From JANYHF01 sp031367715 (GTDB lineage Bacteria > Pseudomonadota > Alphaproteobacteria > Rhizobiales > Hyphomicrobiaceae): a stretch of DNA of 42,612 nucleotides. Shown in pieces: positions 16,377 through 25,221 of this stretch. The DNA lies in the NCBI GenBank assembly GCA_031367715.1, contig JANLQJ010000161.1, positions 1-42,612 on the forward strand, given 5' to 3'. Both the position numbers and the translations under genes were made by a program. Within the stretch, counting starts at the first letter, position 1, and every line of letters starts with the position of its first letter. Under the pieces are notes generated by a model. It was given only the letters and a program-made list of their open reading frames with translations, was not told where the DNA came from and made no database searches.

Positions 16377-18284
16377 ATGGAGCCAATTATGACTGACACC
16401 GCCCATCCCTGCGACCCGTTGAGCGGCGACGAAATGATCAAAGCAGCCCGGATCGTGCGCGAGCTAGGCGGGCTCGATGCGTCGGCATGGTTCGAGACGC
16501 TGGCGCCCGATGAGCCGGACAAGGCCCATCTCAAGACTTTTCGGCCGGGCGATCCGATCCGGCGCCGGGTGTTCGTTGCCTGCTATGAACCCTCCAGCAA
16601 CCGCACCTTCGATGGCGTGGTCGACCTGGCCGCGGGCAAACTCATCAGCTGGCGCCATATCCCGGGCGCCCAGCCCCGCATCGGCGGTGACGAATTTGTC
16701 ATGGGCGGCGAGATCGCCAAGGCCGATCCGCAATTCCGTGCGGCCTGCGCCAGACGCGGCATCGATCCCGATAAGGTCCTGGTCGAGCCTTGGGCCGCTG
16801 GCAATTTCGGCGTTGCCGGCGAAGCGGGCGAGCGGATCGCCTACGGCCACTGCTGGCTGCCCAACGACTCGGGCGACAATCCCTATGGGCGCCCGATCGC
16901 CAATCTGCACCCGGTCATCGACCTGCGCCGCCGCAAGGTGCTGCGCGTCGATGATTTCGGGGTGCTGCCGGTGCCGCCGGACAGCGGCGACATCGTCAGT
17001 CGCGAGGGCTTTCGCACCGACCTGAAACCGCTTGAAATCACGCAGAAGGACGGGCCCAGTTTCAGCGTCGATGGCCACCATGTGCGTTGGCAGAAATGGA
17101 ACCTGCGTATCGGTTTCAATGGCCGCGAGGGTTTGCACCTCTATGAGATCGGGTATCAGGATAACGGCCGCGTGCGTCCGATCATGCATCGCGCCTCGCT
17201 GGCCGAAATGGTGGTGCCCTACGGCGATCCGAACGGCGGCAACTTCCGCCGCAACGCCTTCGATGTCGGCGAGTATGGCGTTGGCCAGCTGGTGGATTCA
17301 CTGGTTTTGGGTTGCGATTGCCTCGGTGCCATCCATTATTTCGACGCCTGGACCCATGATTGGCACGGCAAACCCAAATTCATACAGCACGCGATCTGTA
17401 TGCATGAAGAAGATTTCGGCATCCTGTGGAAATTCAACTATTGGGGTACCGTCGCCAAGCGTCCGAACGTTGCGCGTTCGCGGCGTCTGGTGATCTCGTC
17501 CTTTTCCACCATCGGCAACTACGTGTACGGCTTTTTTTGGTACTTTTACCAGGACGGCACCATCGGCGTCGAGGTGAAAGCGACCGGTATTCCGTTCCCG
17601 ACCGGGACACGGGTGGGCGAACCCGGCAGCCACGGCGAGGCGATGGCCGAAGGCATCTCGGGCCATGTGCATCAGCATACCTTCAGCTATCGCTTCGATA
17701 TGGCCGTGGACGGTGACCAGAACGCTGTGCGCGAGGTGAACTTTTCCGCTGCGCCGAAGGGACCTGCCAATCCTCAGGGCAATGCGATTGTTACTGAGGT
17801 CAAGCCGCTTGTCACCGAGCTCGCCGCACAGCGAGAGATGGACATGGCCGCCGCCCGCTATTGGATGGTAATCAACCCGAATTCGCTCAACGCCCATGGC
17901 AAGCCGGTCGGCTACAAGCTGGTGCCCGGCAGCAACGCGCTGCCGTTTCTTCAACCCGACGCACCAGTCGGCAAACGCGCCGCCTTCATGTTCAAGCATT
18001 TCTGGGCGACGCAGTACGAGCGCTCCGAACTCTATCCCGCCGGCTGGTATCCCAATCAGCATGAGGGCGGCGATGGTCTTCCCGCCTGGACTGCAAAGGA
18101 CCGGCCGCTGGAAAACCAGAACGTGGTGGTGTGGTACACGCTCAACTATCACCACCTGCCGCGTCCCGAGGATTGGCCGGTGCAGCCGGTGGTCTACGCC
18201 AATTTCCATTGGATGCCGGTGGGGTTCTTTGATCGCAACCCGGCTCTGGATGTACCGACCGGGGGGGCGGCGGAGTGTTGCTAA
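16377..18284 (+). CDS. Copper-containing primary amine oxidase (TPQ enzyme), cytoplasmic type
   Basis: A 635-residue copper amine oxidase that oxidises primary amines to aldehydes, releasing ammonia and H2O2. The catalytic-base Asp296 is in FDVGEYGVG. The cofactor tyrosine is Tyr382 in TIGNYVYGFFWYFYQDG. The copper ligands are His432 and His434 (HVHQH) and His593 (HHLPRPEDWP). These numbers nearly match Arthrobacter phenylethylamine oxidase. One oddity: the residue after the cofactor Tyr, normally Asp or Glu, is Val383 (GTG, one base from GAG). There is no signal peptide and no E. coli-type D1 domain. GGAGGA 8 bases before ATG 16377 sets the start; the ATG at 16389 is an alternative. It follows arfB by 4 bases and converges on cinA with a 4-base overlap. 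Confidence 0.93.
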   Translation: MEPIMTDTAHPCDPLSGDEMIKAARIVRELGGLDASAWFETLAPDEPDKAHLKTFRPGDPIRRRVFVACYEPSSNRTFDGVVDLAAGKLISWRHIPGAQPRIGGDEFVMGGEIAKADPQFRAACARRGIDPDKVLVEPWAAGNFGVAGEAGERIAYGHCWLPNDSGDNPYGRPIANLHPVIDLRRRKVLRVDDFGVLPVPPDSGDIVSREGFRTDLKPLEITQKDGPSFSVDGHHVRWQKWNLRIGFNGREGLHLYEIGYQDNGRVRPIMHRASLAEMVVPYGDPNGGNFRRNAFDVGEYGVGQLVDSLVLGCDCLGAIHYFDAWTHDWHGKPKFIQHAICMHEEDFGILWKFNYWGTVAKRPNVARSRRLVISSFSTIGNYVYGFFWYFYQDGTIGVEVKATGIPFPTGTRVGEPGSHGEAMAEGISGHVHQHTFSYRFDMAVDGDQNAVREVNFSAAPKGPANPQGNAIVTEVKPLVTELAAQREMDMAAARYWMVINPNSLNAHGKPVGYKLVPGSNALPFLQPDAPVGKRAAFMFKHFWATQYERSELYPAGWYPNQHEGGDGLPAWTAKDRPLENQNVVVWYTLNYHHLPRPEDWPVQPVVYANFHWMPVGFFDRNPALDVPTGGAAECC

Positions 18285-18802
18285 CCGAACGCGAGCGATC
18301 TCGGGGCTTGCGCCCGGATCATTTCGAACGCCACCGCAACCGCGGCCTCGCGCACCGCGGACCGGCTCAGGTCGCCAAATTCACAGCGCCGGTGTTGCGT
18401 CGCTGCACCACGGCGCGCGGTGGCGAGATGCACGAGCCCGACCGGTTTGTCCGCAGAGCCACCGCCCGGCCCGGCAACGCCAGTGACGGCCACCGCGATA
18501 TCGGCCGCCGAATGTCTCAAAGCGCCCTCCGCCATGGCGCGGGCGACCTGTTCGCTGACGGCGCCGTGGGCCGAAATCAGCGCCGGATCGACGCCGATCT
18601 GTTCGGTCTTGGCGGCGTTGGAGTAGGTGACAAAACCGCGCTCGAACACGTCGGACGAACCGGCTATTTCAGTGATCAGCGCGGCAATCAGCCCGCCGGT
18701 GCAGCTCTCAGCCGATGCCAATCGAAGGCCGTGCTGGCGCAGCAGCACCAGCAGCCCCTCGGCCTCGACAATGAGATGGTGCGCAAGCATCGGCTCCTCC
18801 AT
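18281..18802 (-). CDS. CinA-family nicotinamide-nucleotide amidohydrolase
   Basis: A 173-residue stand-alone CinA C-terminal domain (PncC type), which deamidates NMN in pyridine-nucleotide recycling. Motifs: ASAESCTGGLIAALITE, FERGFVTYSNAAKTEQIGV and VTGVAGPGGGSADKPVG. There is no N-terminal molybdopterin-binding-like domain. In many alphaproteobacteria it sits beside ispDF, as it nearly does here. The ATG at 18802 is used; MLAHH four codons in is an alternative. Its stop overlaps that of the amine oxidase by four bases (CTAA). Confidence 0.88.
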   Translation of the reverse strand: MEEPMLAHHLIVEAEGLLVLLRQHGLRLASAESCTGGLIAALITEIAGSSDVFERGFVTYSNAAKTEQIGVDPALISAHGAVSEQVARAMAEGALRHSAADIAVAVTGVAGPGGGSADKPVGLVHLATARRGAATQHRRCEFGDLSRSAVREAAVAVAFEMIRAQAPRSLAFG

Positions 18803-18825
18803 CGATCAGGCAAGCAGAGCCTAAC

Positions 18826-18858
18826 ACAAAAGGCCCGGCGGACGCAGGTCCACCGGGC
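18826..18858 (-). terminator. Rho-independent terminator after the marR gene
   Basis: Read on the minus strand, GCCCGGTGGAC, a 4-base loop and GTCCGCCGGGC form an 11-bp stem with one mismatch, followed by CTTTTGTG. It lies 28 bases after the marR stop and before cinA, so cinA probably has its own promoter. A second perfect 7-bp hairpin (AACGCAA/TTGCGTT, 18860-18881) lies between it and the stop. Confidence 0.7.
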
Positions 18859-18886
18859 GAACGCAACTTGGCGATTGCGTTGTAAA

Positions 18887-19360
18887 TCAAGCCGCCGCGA
18901 ACAGTTTCTCGGCCGAATCCAGGAGCTTGTCGAAAGTGCCGGTGCTCTGATCGCCTAGCGCCGTCTCGACCCGTTCCTGCGTCTGCTTCCAGACCGTGAA
19001 GGCCGATTGGATTGCTTTGTCGCCAGCCTCGGTCAAATGCAGCCCGCGGCCGCGCCGGCCGGCCGGCGGATCCATATTGATCATCTTGAGCGACACCAAC
19101 CGCTTCAGGTTGCGGCTCAGCGTCGACTTCTCGATGTCGAGTTCGAAGCCGATCTCGGCCGCGGTCACGCCGTTTTGCGATGCGACGGCGGTGAGCAATG
19201 TGAACTGACTTGCCGTCAGGCCCATGGGCCGCATCGCCTCGTCATAAATGCGTGTAATGATGCGGCTCATGCGGCGCGCCCGCAATGCCATGCAGCACGC
19301 GGCTGAAGTAGCCGCAATCTCGGAAGCTGAATTCGGATCAACCTCGGCGAACCGTCCCAT
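18887..19360 (-). CDS. MarR-family transcriptional regulator
   Basis: A 157-residue winged-helix regulator. The recognition region VTAAEIGFELDIEKSTLSRNLKRLVSLKMI and the wing (PAGRRGRGLHLTEAGDKAI) are clear MarR features, with dimerisation helices at both ends. Two cysteines (CC in ATSAACCMALRARR) near the N-terminus might sense oxidants, an inference only. The ATG at 19360 (MGRFAEVDP) is preferred; the frame extends 14 codons upstream without family similarity. The target is unknown. It lies between cinA and ispDF on the same strand, 90 bases after ispDF. Confidence 0.85.
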   Translation of the reverse strand: MGRFAEVDPNSASEIAATSAACCMALRARRMSRIITRIYDEAMRPMGLTASQFTLLTAVASQNGVTAAEIGFELDIEKSTLSRNLKRLVSLKMINMDPPAGRRGRGLHLTEAGDKAIQSAFTVWKQTQERVETALGDQSTGTFDKLLDSAEKLFAAA

Positions 19361-19450
19361 GACCAAACCTCGCTGCGCCGCTATCGGCGTCCATAGCGGC
19401 ATTGTTTAGCGATTCGCATGGCACGGCAACTCCGCGGTTGTTGCACGCAC

Positions 19451-20644
19451 TCAACCATCCACCGCCGTGGTAGCCGCGGCAGGCAACAGCACCGTGGCTG
19501 TTGCCATGGCGGCAAGACCCTCGCCGCGGCCAGTAAAGCCGAGCCGTTCGGTGGTGGTTGCCTTGACGCTTGCACGCTCGACCGCAATGCCGAGCACCTC
19601 GGCGATGCGGGCGCACATGGCCTCGCGGTAGGGGCCGATGCGCGGATGTTCGCACACGATGGTGACATCGACATTGCCGATGCGCCCGCATCGTTTTCGT
19701 ATCAGCCGGGCAGCCTCGGCCAGGAAGATCTCGGATGCCGCTCCCCTCCAGCGGGCGTCGCTGGGCGGGAAATGCTGGCCGATGTCGCCGGCCCCGATGC
19801 AGCCGAGCAGCGCATCGGTCAATGCATGCAATGGGGCGTCGGCGTCGGAATGACCTTCCAGGCCGTGATCGTGCGGTACGCGCACGCCGCACAACATGAC
19901 GTGGTCGCCGCTCGTAAAGCGGTGCACGTCGAAGCCTGAGCCGGTGCGGATATCGGGCCAGACCGGCGCTGAGTGCTGGGCGACGCGGAAATCTTCAATG
20001 GTCGTGATTTTGCGATTGCTCTCGGCGCCCATGACCAACCCAACCTCCATGCCGGACCATTCCGCGATTGCCGCGTCGTCGGTGAAATCCTTGCGGCCAG
20101 CCGCTTTTGCCTTGTGGTGCGCCGCCAGGATGGCTGCGAATTGGAAGCCTTGCGGCGTCTGGGCGCGCCACAATCCGATACGCTCGATGGTGGCCAAAAC
20201 GCTGTTGCCGGCACCCGCGCGCTTGACCGTGTCGGCAAGCGGCATGGCCGCGATACTGCCGTGGTGGGAGGCAAGGTCGTCCAGCACCCGTTGAATGATT
20301 TCGGAGCTGACGAATGGGCGGGCGGCGTCATGAATAAGGACGTGTGTGATCTGATGTGACGCCAAGGCATCGAGGCCGGCGAACACGCTGGCCTGGCGTT
20401 CGGTTCCCCCAAACACCGGCGGCAGCAGGATAGGATGGCAGTGAACCGTCGCGGCCTCATAGGCTTGGCTATGAACCGGATTGATCACCACCTGGATCGC
20501 GACCGTCGCGGGATGTCGGGCGAACACATCGATGCTGTGCCGCAGCATCGGCGTGTCGCCGATCAGCTGGTATTGTTTTGGCAGGTCGGACGTTTGCGCG
20601 CGCGATCCCGTGCCTGCAGCGACGATCAGGGCGGCAACGCGCAT
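19451..20644 (-). CDS. ispDF: Bifunctional IspD-IspF (MEP cytidylyltransferase / MECDP synthase)
   Basis: A 397-residue fusion of two non-mevalonate isoprenoid enzymes. Residues 1 to about 228 are IspD: nucleotide-binding VAALIVAAGTGSRA with LPKQYQ, and VLIHDAARPF. The rest is IspF: metal ligands in SGFDVHRF and LEGHSDADAPLHALTDALLG, and the substrate loop KATTTERLGFTGRGEGLAA. The fusion is characteristic of alphaproteobacteria. It forms CDP-ME and the cyclodiphosphate; the IspE step between is encoded elsewhere. It is divergent from dusB across a 174-bp regulatory gap. Confidence 0.96.
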   Translation of the reverse strand: MRVAALIVAAGTGSRAQTSDLPKQYQLIGDTPMLRHSIDVFARHPATVAIQVVINPVHSQAYEAATVHCHPILLPPVFGGTERQASVFAGLDALASHQITHVLIHDAARPFVSSEIIQRVLDDLASHHGSIAAMPLADTVKRAGAGNSVLATIERIGLWRAQTPQGFQFAAILAAHHKAKAAGRKDFTDDAAIAEWSGMEVGLVMGAESNRKITTIEDFRVAQHSAPVWPDIRTGSGFDVHRFTSGDHVMLCGVRVPHDHGLEGHSDADAPLHALTDALLGCIGAGDIGQHFPPSDARWRGAASEIFLAEAARLIRKRCGRIGNVDVTIVCEHPRIGPYREAMCARIAEVLGIAVERASVKATTTERLGFTGRGEGLAAMATATVLLPAAATTAVDG

Positions 20645-20750
20645 GGGACTCGGTTTCCAGTCTATCGGCAGCCGCCGATGTTCGTGTTGACAGGGCTATT
20701 TGCACGATATTGCGCGAACTGCGCAATCGCCTGCGTGCTGATCCACAGCC

Positions 20751-20800
20751 GTTGCACAATTCGCGAGCATCGACTATTTGTTGCGCGGAAATTGTGCAAC
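20751..20800. promoter_or_regulatory. Paired NtrC-like binding sites in an 11-bp inverted repeat
   Basis: GTTGCACAATT (20751-20761) and AATTGTGCAAC (20790-20800) are a perfect 11-bp inverted repeat with a 28-bp spacer. They contain two 17-mers close to the enterobacterial NtrC consensus TGCAC-N7-GTGCA, each with one mismatch: TGCAC-N7-GAGCA at 20753-20769 and TGCGC-N7-GTGCA at 20782-20798. The centres are 29 bp apart, about three helical turns. A shorter TTGCGC-N5-GCGCAA lies at 20711-20727. Placement over the promoter suggests NtrC autoregulation. Confidence 0.5.
20752..20780 (+). promoter_or_regulatory. Candidate dusB-ntrBC promoter
   Basis: TTGCAC (20752-20757) and TATTTG (20775-20780) are separated by 17 bases, a plausible -35/-10 pair for a housekeeping sigma factor. 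The start of dusB is 39 bases further on. Two NtrC-like sites overlap its -35 and follow its -10. No sigma-54 (GG-N10-GC) promoter is evident. Confidence 0.4.
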
Positions 20801-20818
20801 CGGCGAAAGCTCAGCCAA

Positions 20819-21814
20819 ATGTCCGCCTTCAGACTGGGCCAGTTCGACTTCCAATCGCCGGTCATTCTCGCCCCGATGTCGGGTGTGTCCGACAAGCCGA
20901 TGCGCAACATTGCACAAGCGACCGGAGCCAGCCTGGTGGTCTGCGAAATGGTGGCAAGCGAGCCGTTCGTGCGCCAGCGCCGCGACCTGCTACGCAAGGC
21001 CATGCGCTCCGAGCTGGGTCCCTTCGTGATCCAACTCATCGGCCGCGAGCCGCACTGGATGGCCGCAGGAGCACGCCTTGCCGAGGGGCTCGGCGCCGAC
21101 ATCATCGACATCAATATGGGCTGCCCTGCCCGCGAGGTGACGGGCGGCCTGTCGGGCTCTGCCTTGATGCGCGAGCCTGATCACGCGCTCAACCTGATCG
21201 AAGCGACGGTCGGTGCCGTCAAAGTGCCTGTGACGCTGAAAATGCGCATGGGCTGGGACCATGGCACGCTGAACGCGCCCGCCATTGCCAAGCGCGCCGA
21301 AGCAGCCGGTATTCAGATGATAACGGTGCATGGCCGCACGCGTTGCCAGTTCTTCAAGGACAAGGCCAATTGGTCGTTCGTGCGCCAAGTGAAGGACGCC
21401 GTTTCGATCCCGGTCATCGTCAATGGCGACATCGAAAGCCTGGCCGACGTGAGCGCCAGTCTCGCCGCGTCTGGCGCCGATGGGGCCATGATCGGACGCG
21501 GCAGTTATGGTCAGCCGTGGCTGCCCGGACGCGCCGCGCGCTATCTGGCCAGCGGCAACGACCCTGGTGTGCCCGCTCTGGAGGTGCGCGCTAAGATCAT
21601 CCGTGAGCATTTTGAAGCAATGCTGCTGCACTACGGACGCGAACTGGGCCTGCGCAACATGCGCAAGCATTTCGGCTCGTATGTGCTGCGCCTGCTGGGC
21701 GAGGGGCCAACGGCCAAAGCGTGGCGCAAACGCTTGTGCGAGAGCGATGATGTTGCCTCGATCAGCGCCAGCCTGAATGAGCTTTTCGATCGGGCCCATG
21801 AGGCGGCGGCATGA
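20819..21814 (+). CDS. dusB: tRNA-dihydrouridine synthase DusB (NifR3)
   Basis: A 331-residue FMN-dependent TIM-barrel enzyme that reduces uridines in the tRNA D-loop. The catalytic Cys102 is in INMGCPAREVTGG. Other signatures: VILAPMSGVSDKPMR at the start, KMRMGWD, and VHGRTRCQFFKDKANW. The start is ATG 20819 (MSAFRLGQF); the frame runs 128 codons further upstream but only through the divergent promoter and ispDF antisense. It is the first gene of the nifR3-ntrB-ntrC operon typical of alphaproteobacteria, and its stop overlaps ntrB by 4 bases. Confidence 0.95.
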   Translation: MSAFRLGQFDFQSPVILAPMSGVSDKPMRNIAQATGASLVVCEMVASEPFVRQRRDLLRKAMRSELGPFVIQLIGREPHWMAAGARLAEGLGADIIDINMGCPAREVTGGLSGSALMREPDHALNLIEATVGAVKVPVTLKMRMGWDHGTLNAPAIAKRAEAAGIQMITVHGRTRCQFFKDKANWSFVRQVKDAVSIPVIVNGDIESLADVSASLAASGADGAMIGRGSYGQPWLPGRAARYLASGNDPGVPALEVRAKIIREHFEAMLLHYGRELGLRNMRKHFGSYVLRLLGEGPTAKAWRKRLCESDDVASISASLNELFDRAHEAAA

Positions 21815-22971
21815 GCAGGGCGCGCGCGGCAAGGGCCGTTCCCGACGCTATTCCTGACCCGATCGTCTTGAGTCGAGCCGCTCCACTAGGCCTGATTGAG
21901 CAATTGCCATTCCCGCTGCTTGTGCTCGATGCGCGGGATTGCATCAGCTATGCCAGTCCGGCAGCCGAGGAATTTCTGCAGACCGGCCTGTCGCGTCTGG
22001 CGGGCAAGCCGCTTGCGGCGTTTGTGCCGCACGATCACCCCCTGCTGGCTCTGATCGGTCAGGTGCGCCGCAGCGGCCGGTCATCGAGCCTCAGTGGTCT
22101 GGAAATAGCCTCACCGCGCATCGGTGAGCACAAGGATGTGGAAGTGTTCGCCGGTCCGTTGCCCGAGCAGGACGGCGCCATCCTCGTGACGCTGCATGAG
22201 CGAGCCACCGCGCGCCTGCTTGAGCGCCAGTTCGGCCGCCGCAATGCGGGCCGCTCGGTATCGGGACTTGCCGCGGTCATCGCCCATGAGATCCGCAATC
22301 CGCTGGCCGGCATGCGCGGAGCGGCGCAACTGCTGGAATCCGGGCTCGACAGCGAGGGGCGCGCGCTGACGCATCTCATCACGTCGGAAATCGATCGGGT
22401 CGCGGGATTACTCGACCGCATGCTCGCCTTCGGCAATGCGCCGGCGCAGAACTTAGTACCGGTCAACGTTCACAGCGTGCTCGATCATGTGCGCAGCCTG
22501 TCCTCGGCGGCGGCGCCAGCGGGCATGCGTATCGCGGCCGAGTACGATCCGTCGCTGCCTCCGGTCATGGGCAATCGCGATCGGCTGGTGCAGGCGATGC
22601 TCAATCTGGTCAAGAACGCAGCCGAGGCGGCGGGCAAGCATACCGACGCGCCGCAGATCTGGTTGCGCACCGCTTTTCACACCGGCGTTGCCATCACCGA
22701 CCGGACAACCGGTCAGCGCGTTTCGTTGCCGTTGATGATCGCCGTCGAGGACAACGGTCCTGGCATCCATGAGGAAATCCTGCCGCATCTGTTCGAACCG
22801 TTCGTTACCACCAAGCCGAGCGGCACCGGCCTGGGCCTCGCGCTCTCCGCACAGATTATCGGTGAACATGGCGGGCTGATTGAAACCGAGCGCGTGCGCG
22901 GCCGCACCGTGTTCCGCGTGCTGTTGCCGCTGGCGCCGGCGGGTCATGCAACGTCAACAAGCGAGGACTAG
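21811..22971 (+). CDS. ntrB: Nitrogen regulation sensor kinase NtrB
   Basis: A 386-residue cytoplasmic histidine kinase. An N-terminal PAS domain (about residues 25-135) is followed by the H-box with phospho-acceptor His159 (AHEIRNPLAGMRGAAQLL). The ATPase part has the N-box LVKNAAEAAGK, the G1 box VEDNGPGI, the F-box LFEPFVTTK and the G2 box GTGLGLALS. NtrB phosphorylates NtrC when nitrogen is scarce, under PII control. It overlaps dusB by 4 bases (ATGA) and ends 2 bases before ntrC, so the three are translationally linked. Confidence 0.95.
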   Translation: MSRARAARAVPDAIPDPIVLSRAAPLGLIEQLPFPLLVLDARDCISYASPAAEEFLQTGLSRLAGKPLAAFVPHDHPLLALIGQVRRSGRSSSLSGLEIASPRIGEHKDVEVFAGPLPEQDGAILVTLHERATARLLERQFGRRNAGRSVSGLAAVIAHEIRNPLAGMRGAAQLLESGLDSEGRALTHLITSEIDRVAGLLDRMLAFGNAPAQNLVPVNVHSVLDHVRSLSSAAAPAGMRIAAEYDPSLPPVMGNRDRLVQAMLNLVKNAAEAAGKHTDAPQIWLRTAFHTGVAITDRTTGQRVSLPLMIAVEDNGPGIHEEILPHLFEPFVTTKPSGTGLGLALSAQIIGEHGGLIETERVRGRTVFRVLLPLAPAGHATSTSED

Positions 22972-22973
22972 GC

Positions 22974-24416
22974 ATGCGGACCGGATCGATCCTGGTTGCC
23001 GATGACGATGCCTCCATGCGCACGGTGTTGTCGCAGGCCCTGGCGCGCGCCGGTCATGGCGCTCGCGTCACCGGCACCGCCTCGACCTTGTGGCAATGGG
23101 TTTCGGCAGGCGAGGGCGACGTGGTGGTCACCGACGTTTACATGCCGGACGGCACCGCCTTCGATCTCATTCCACGCATCCGCAAGCTCAGGCCCGAATT
23201 GCCGATTGTGGTGATGAGCGCGCATTCCACGCTAGCAACGGCGGTGACTGCGGCCGAACTTGGCGCCTTTGACTATCTCGCCAAGCCGTTCGATCTCAAC
23301 AACCTGCTTGCGGTCATCGAGCGGGCTTTGCAGGCACCAAAGTCGGCGCCCAAACCGGCCAATGATGGACTGCTCGCCGATCAAGGGCCGTTGATCGGCC
23401 GCTCGCCCGCGATGCAGGAGATCTATCGCACGCTCGCCCGCCTGACCCAAACCGATCTGACCGTCATGATCACTGGCGAATCCGGGACCGGCAAGGAACT
23501 GGTGGCGCGTGCGCTGCACAGTCATTCCAAGCGCCGCAATGGGCCGTTCGTCGCCATCAACATGGCCGCCATCCCGCGCGACCTGATCGAAGCTGAGCTG
23601 TTCGGCCACGAGAAAGGAGCCTTTACCGGCGCCAACAATCGCGGCATCGGTCGCTTCGAACAGGCCGAGGGTGGCACGCTGCTGTTGGACGAAATCGGCG
23701 ACATGCCGATGGATGCGCAGACCCGGCTGCTCCGCGTGCTGCAGGAGGGCGAATTCACCAGCGTCGGCGGGCGCACCTCGATCCGCTCCAATGTGCGCAT
23801 CGTGGCCGCGACGCACCGCGATTTGCGCCAGCACATCGCGCATGGCTTGTTCCGCGAGGATCTCTATTACCGCATCAACGTCGTGCCGCTGCGCCTGCCG
23901 CCTTTGCGCGAACGGCGCGAGGACATTCCCGATCTGGTGCGCAATTTCCTCAAGAATGCCACCAAGGCCGGTCTTCCGGAGCGGACCATCGAGCCGGGCG
24001 CGCTCGACAAGCTGATGGCGCACAATTGGCCGGGTAACGTTCGCGAATTGGAGAACATTGTCCTACGGCTGGTGGCGATCCATGCCCAGGAGACGATTTC
24101 AGCCGATCTGGTCACCGCTCAGCTGGGCGAGACTTCACGCCCACCGATTCTGTCGCCTGACAGTGCGGATCAGCCGCTGTCGGGCCTGGTCGAGGGCTGG
24201 CTGCGCGGCGAGTTCAACCGGCATGGTGGCGCACTCCCGCCGCCCGGCCTGCATGATCGTATCCTGCGCCAAGTCGAGGCGCCGATGGTGCGTGCGGCAC
24301 TGGTCGCGACCCGCGGCAATCAGCTGCGCGCGGCCGAACTGCTCGGCGTCAATCGCAATACGCTGCGCAAGAAAATGCGCGACCTCGGCATCCAGGTGCA
24401 TGCGGAGATTGAGTGA
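22974..24416 (+). CDS. ntrC: Nitrogen regulation response regulator NtrC
   Basis: A 480-residue sigma-54 activator in three parts. The receiver has phospho-acceptor Asp54 (VVVTDVYMPDG). The AAA+ domain has Walker A GESGTGKE (about residue 167) and the sigma-54 contact loop GAFTGA (about 213). The C-terminal Fis-type helix-turn-helix (RAAELLGVNRNTLRKKMRDLGI) binds DNA. It drives nitrogen-scavenging genes in response to NtrB. In several rhizobia ntrY-ntrX follow directly; here a convergent yqgE/algH follows after only 6 bases. Confidence 0.96.
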   Translation: MRTGSILVADDDASMRTVLSQALARAGHGARVTGTASTLWQWVSAGEGDVVVTDVYMPDGTAFDLIPRIRKLRPELPIVVMSAHSTLATAVTAAELGAFDYLAKPFDLNNLLAVIERALQAPKSAPKPANDGLLADQGPLIGRSPAMQEIYRTLARLTQTDLTVMITGESGTGKELVARALHSHSKRRNGPFVAINMAAIPRDLIEAELFGHEKGAFTGANNRGIGRFEQAEGGTLLLDEIGDMPMDAQTRLLRVLQEGEFTSVGGRTSIRSNVRIVAATHRDLRQHIAHGLFREDLYYRINVVPLRLPPLRERREDIPDLVRNFLKNATKAGLPERTIEPGALDKLMAHNWPGNVRELENIVLRLVAIHAQETISADLVTAQLGETSRPPILSPDSADQPLSGLVEGWLRGEFNRHGGALPPPGLHDRILRQVEAPMVRAALVATRGNQLRAAELLGVNRNTLRKKMRDLGIQVHAEIE

Positions 24417-24422
24417 TTGCGC

Positions 24423-25034
24423 TCATGCATGCCCGGCGTCGTTAACGAGATGCGTCGGGTTGATGCCGATGCGACCCATCGCACCGTCATAAATCTCATC
24501 GACATCGGTATCGAACACCAGGTCGAAATCCGCCGGGCAGTTGAGCCAGCCATTGGCTTGGATTTCCTGTTCCAGCTGGCCAGCCGACCAACCGGCATAG
24601 CCAAGCGCCAGGATCGAACGCTTAGGGCCCTTTTTCACGGCCATGGCCTTCAGGATATCGATGGTCGCCGTCAAGCAGAACTTGTCGCCGATGCGCAGCG
24701 TGCTGTCTGGTGTCACATAGTCCGACGAGTGCAGCACGAAACCGCGCCCGGTCTCGACCGGGCCGCCGACATGCACGCTGGTTTCGGCAAGGTCTTCGGT
24801 GTCGCGGGCAAGATTGCTGGTTGGCAGGATCGCCAATTGGTCCAGCAGCTCGATGAAGCTGATATGCGACGCCGGTTGATTGATGATCAGCCCCATCGCT
24901 CCCTCGGCCGAATGGGCGCACAGATAAATGACCGAACGAGCAAAACGCCGGTCGGTCATTGACGGCATGGCAATGAGCAACTGTCCGTCAAGATAGGACG
25001 CGGAAGGTCGTCGGGGAGTGCGTGGGCCAGCCAT
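24423..25034 (-). CDS. YqgE/AlgH family protein
   Basis: A 203-residue member of the UPF0301 (YqgE/AlgH) family. Signatures: GQLLIAMPSMTDRRFARSVIYLCAH, GAMGLIINQPA, VHVGGPVETGRGFVLHS and LALGYAGWSAGQLEQEI. Its biochemical function is not established; AlgH was linked to alginate regulation in Pseudomonas. ATG 25034 gives the usual short leader before the conserved region. The frame extends 29 codons further, and no good ribosome-binding site decides between them. It ends 6 bases after the convergent ntrC. Confidence 0.9.
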   Translation of the reverse strand: MAGPRTPRRPSASYLDGQLLIAMPSMTDRRFARSVIYLCAHSAEGAMGLIINQPASHISFIELLDQLAILPTSNLARDTEDLAETSVHVGGPVETGRGFVLHSSDYVTPDSTLRIGDKFCLTATIDILKAMAVKKGPKRSILALGYAGWSAGQLEQEIQANGWLNCPADFDLVFDTDVDEIYDGAMGRIGINPTHLVNDAGHA

Positions 25035-25221
25035 GGGAGGAGCATAACCGCTTATTGTGCGCGCTGTGAAGATACCGATGTTGCTGCTCAACTGCGGCAA
25101 AGGTGTGGGATACGACCACAAGTGAACGCATCGTGCAGCTCCCTTTCACCAAGGCTTGATTTGATGGTGAACTGCCGAGACTGCCAGGTGATGCTTCGCC
25201 CGATGGAAGGACCGAATCAAC

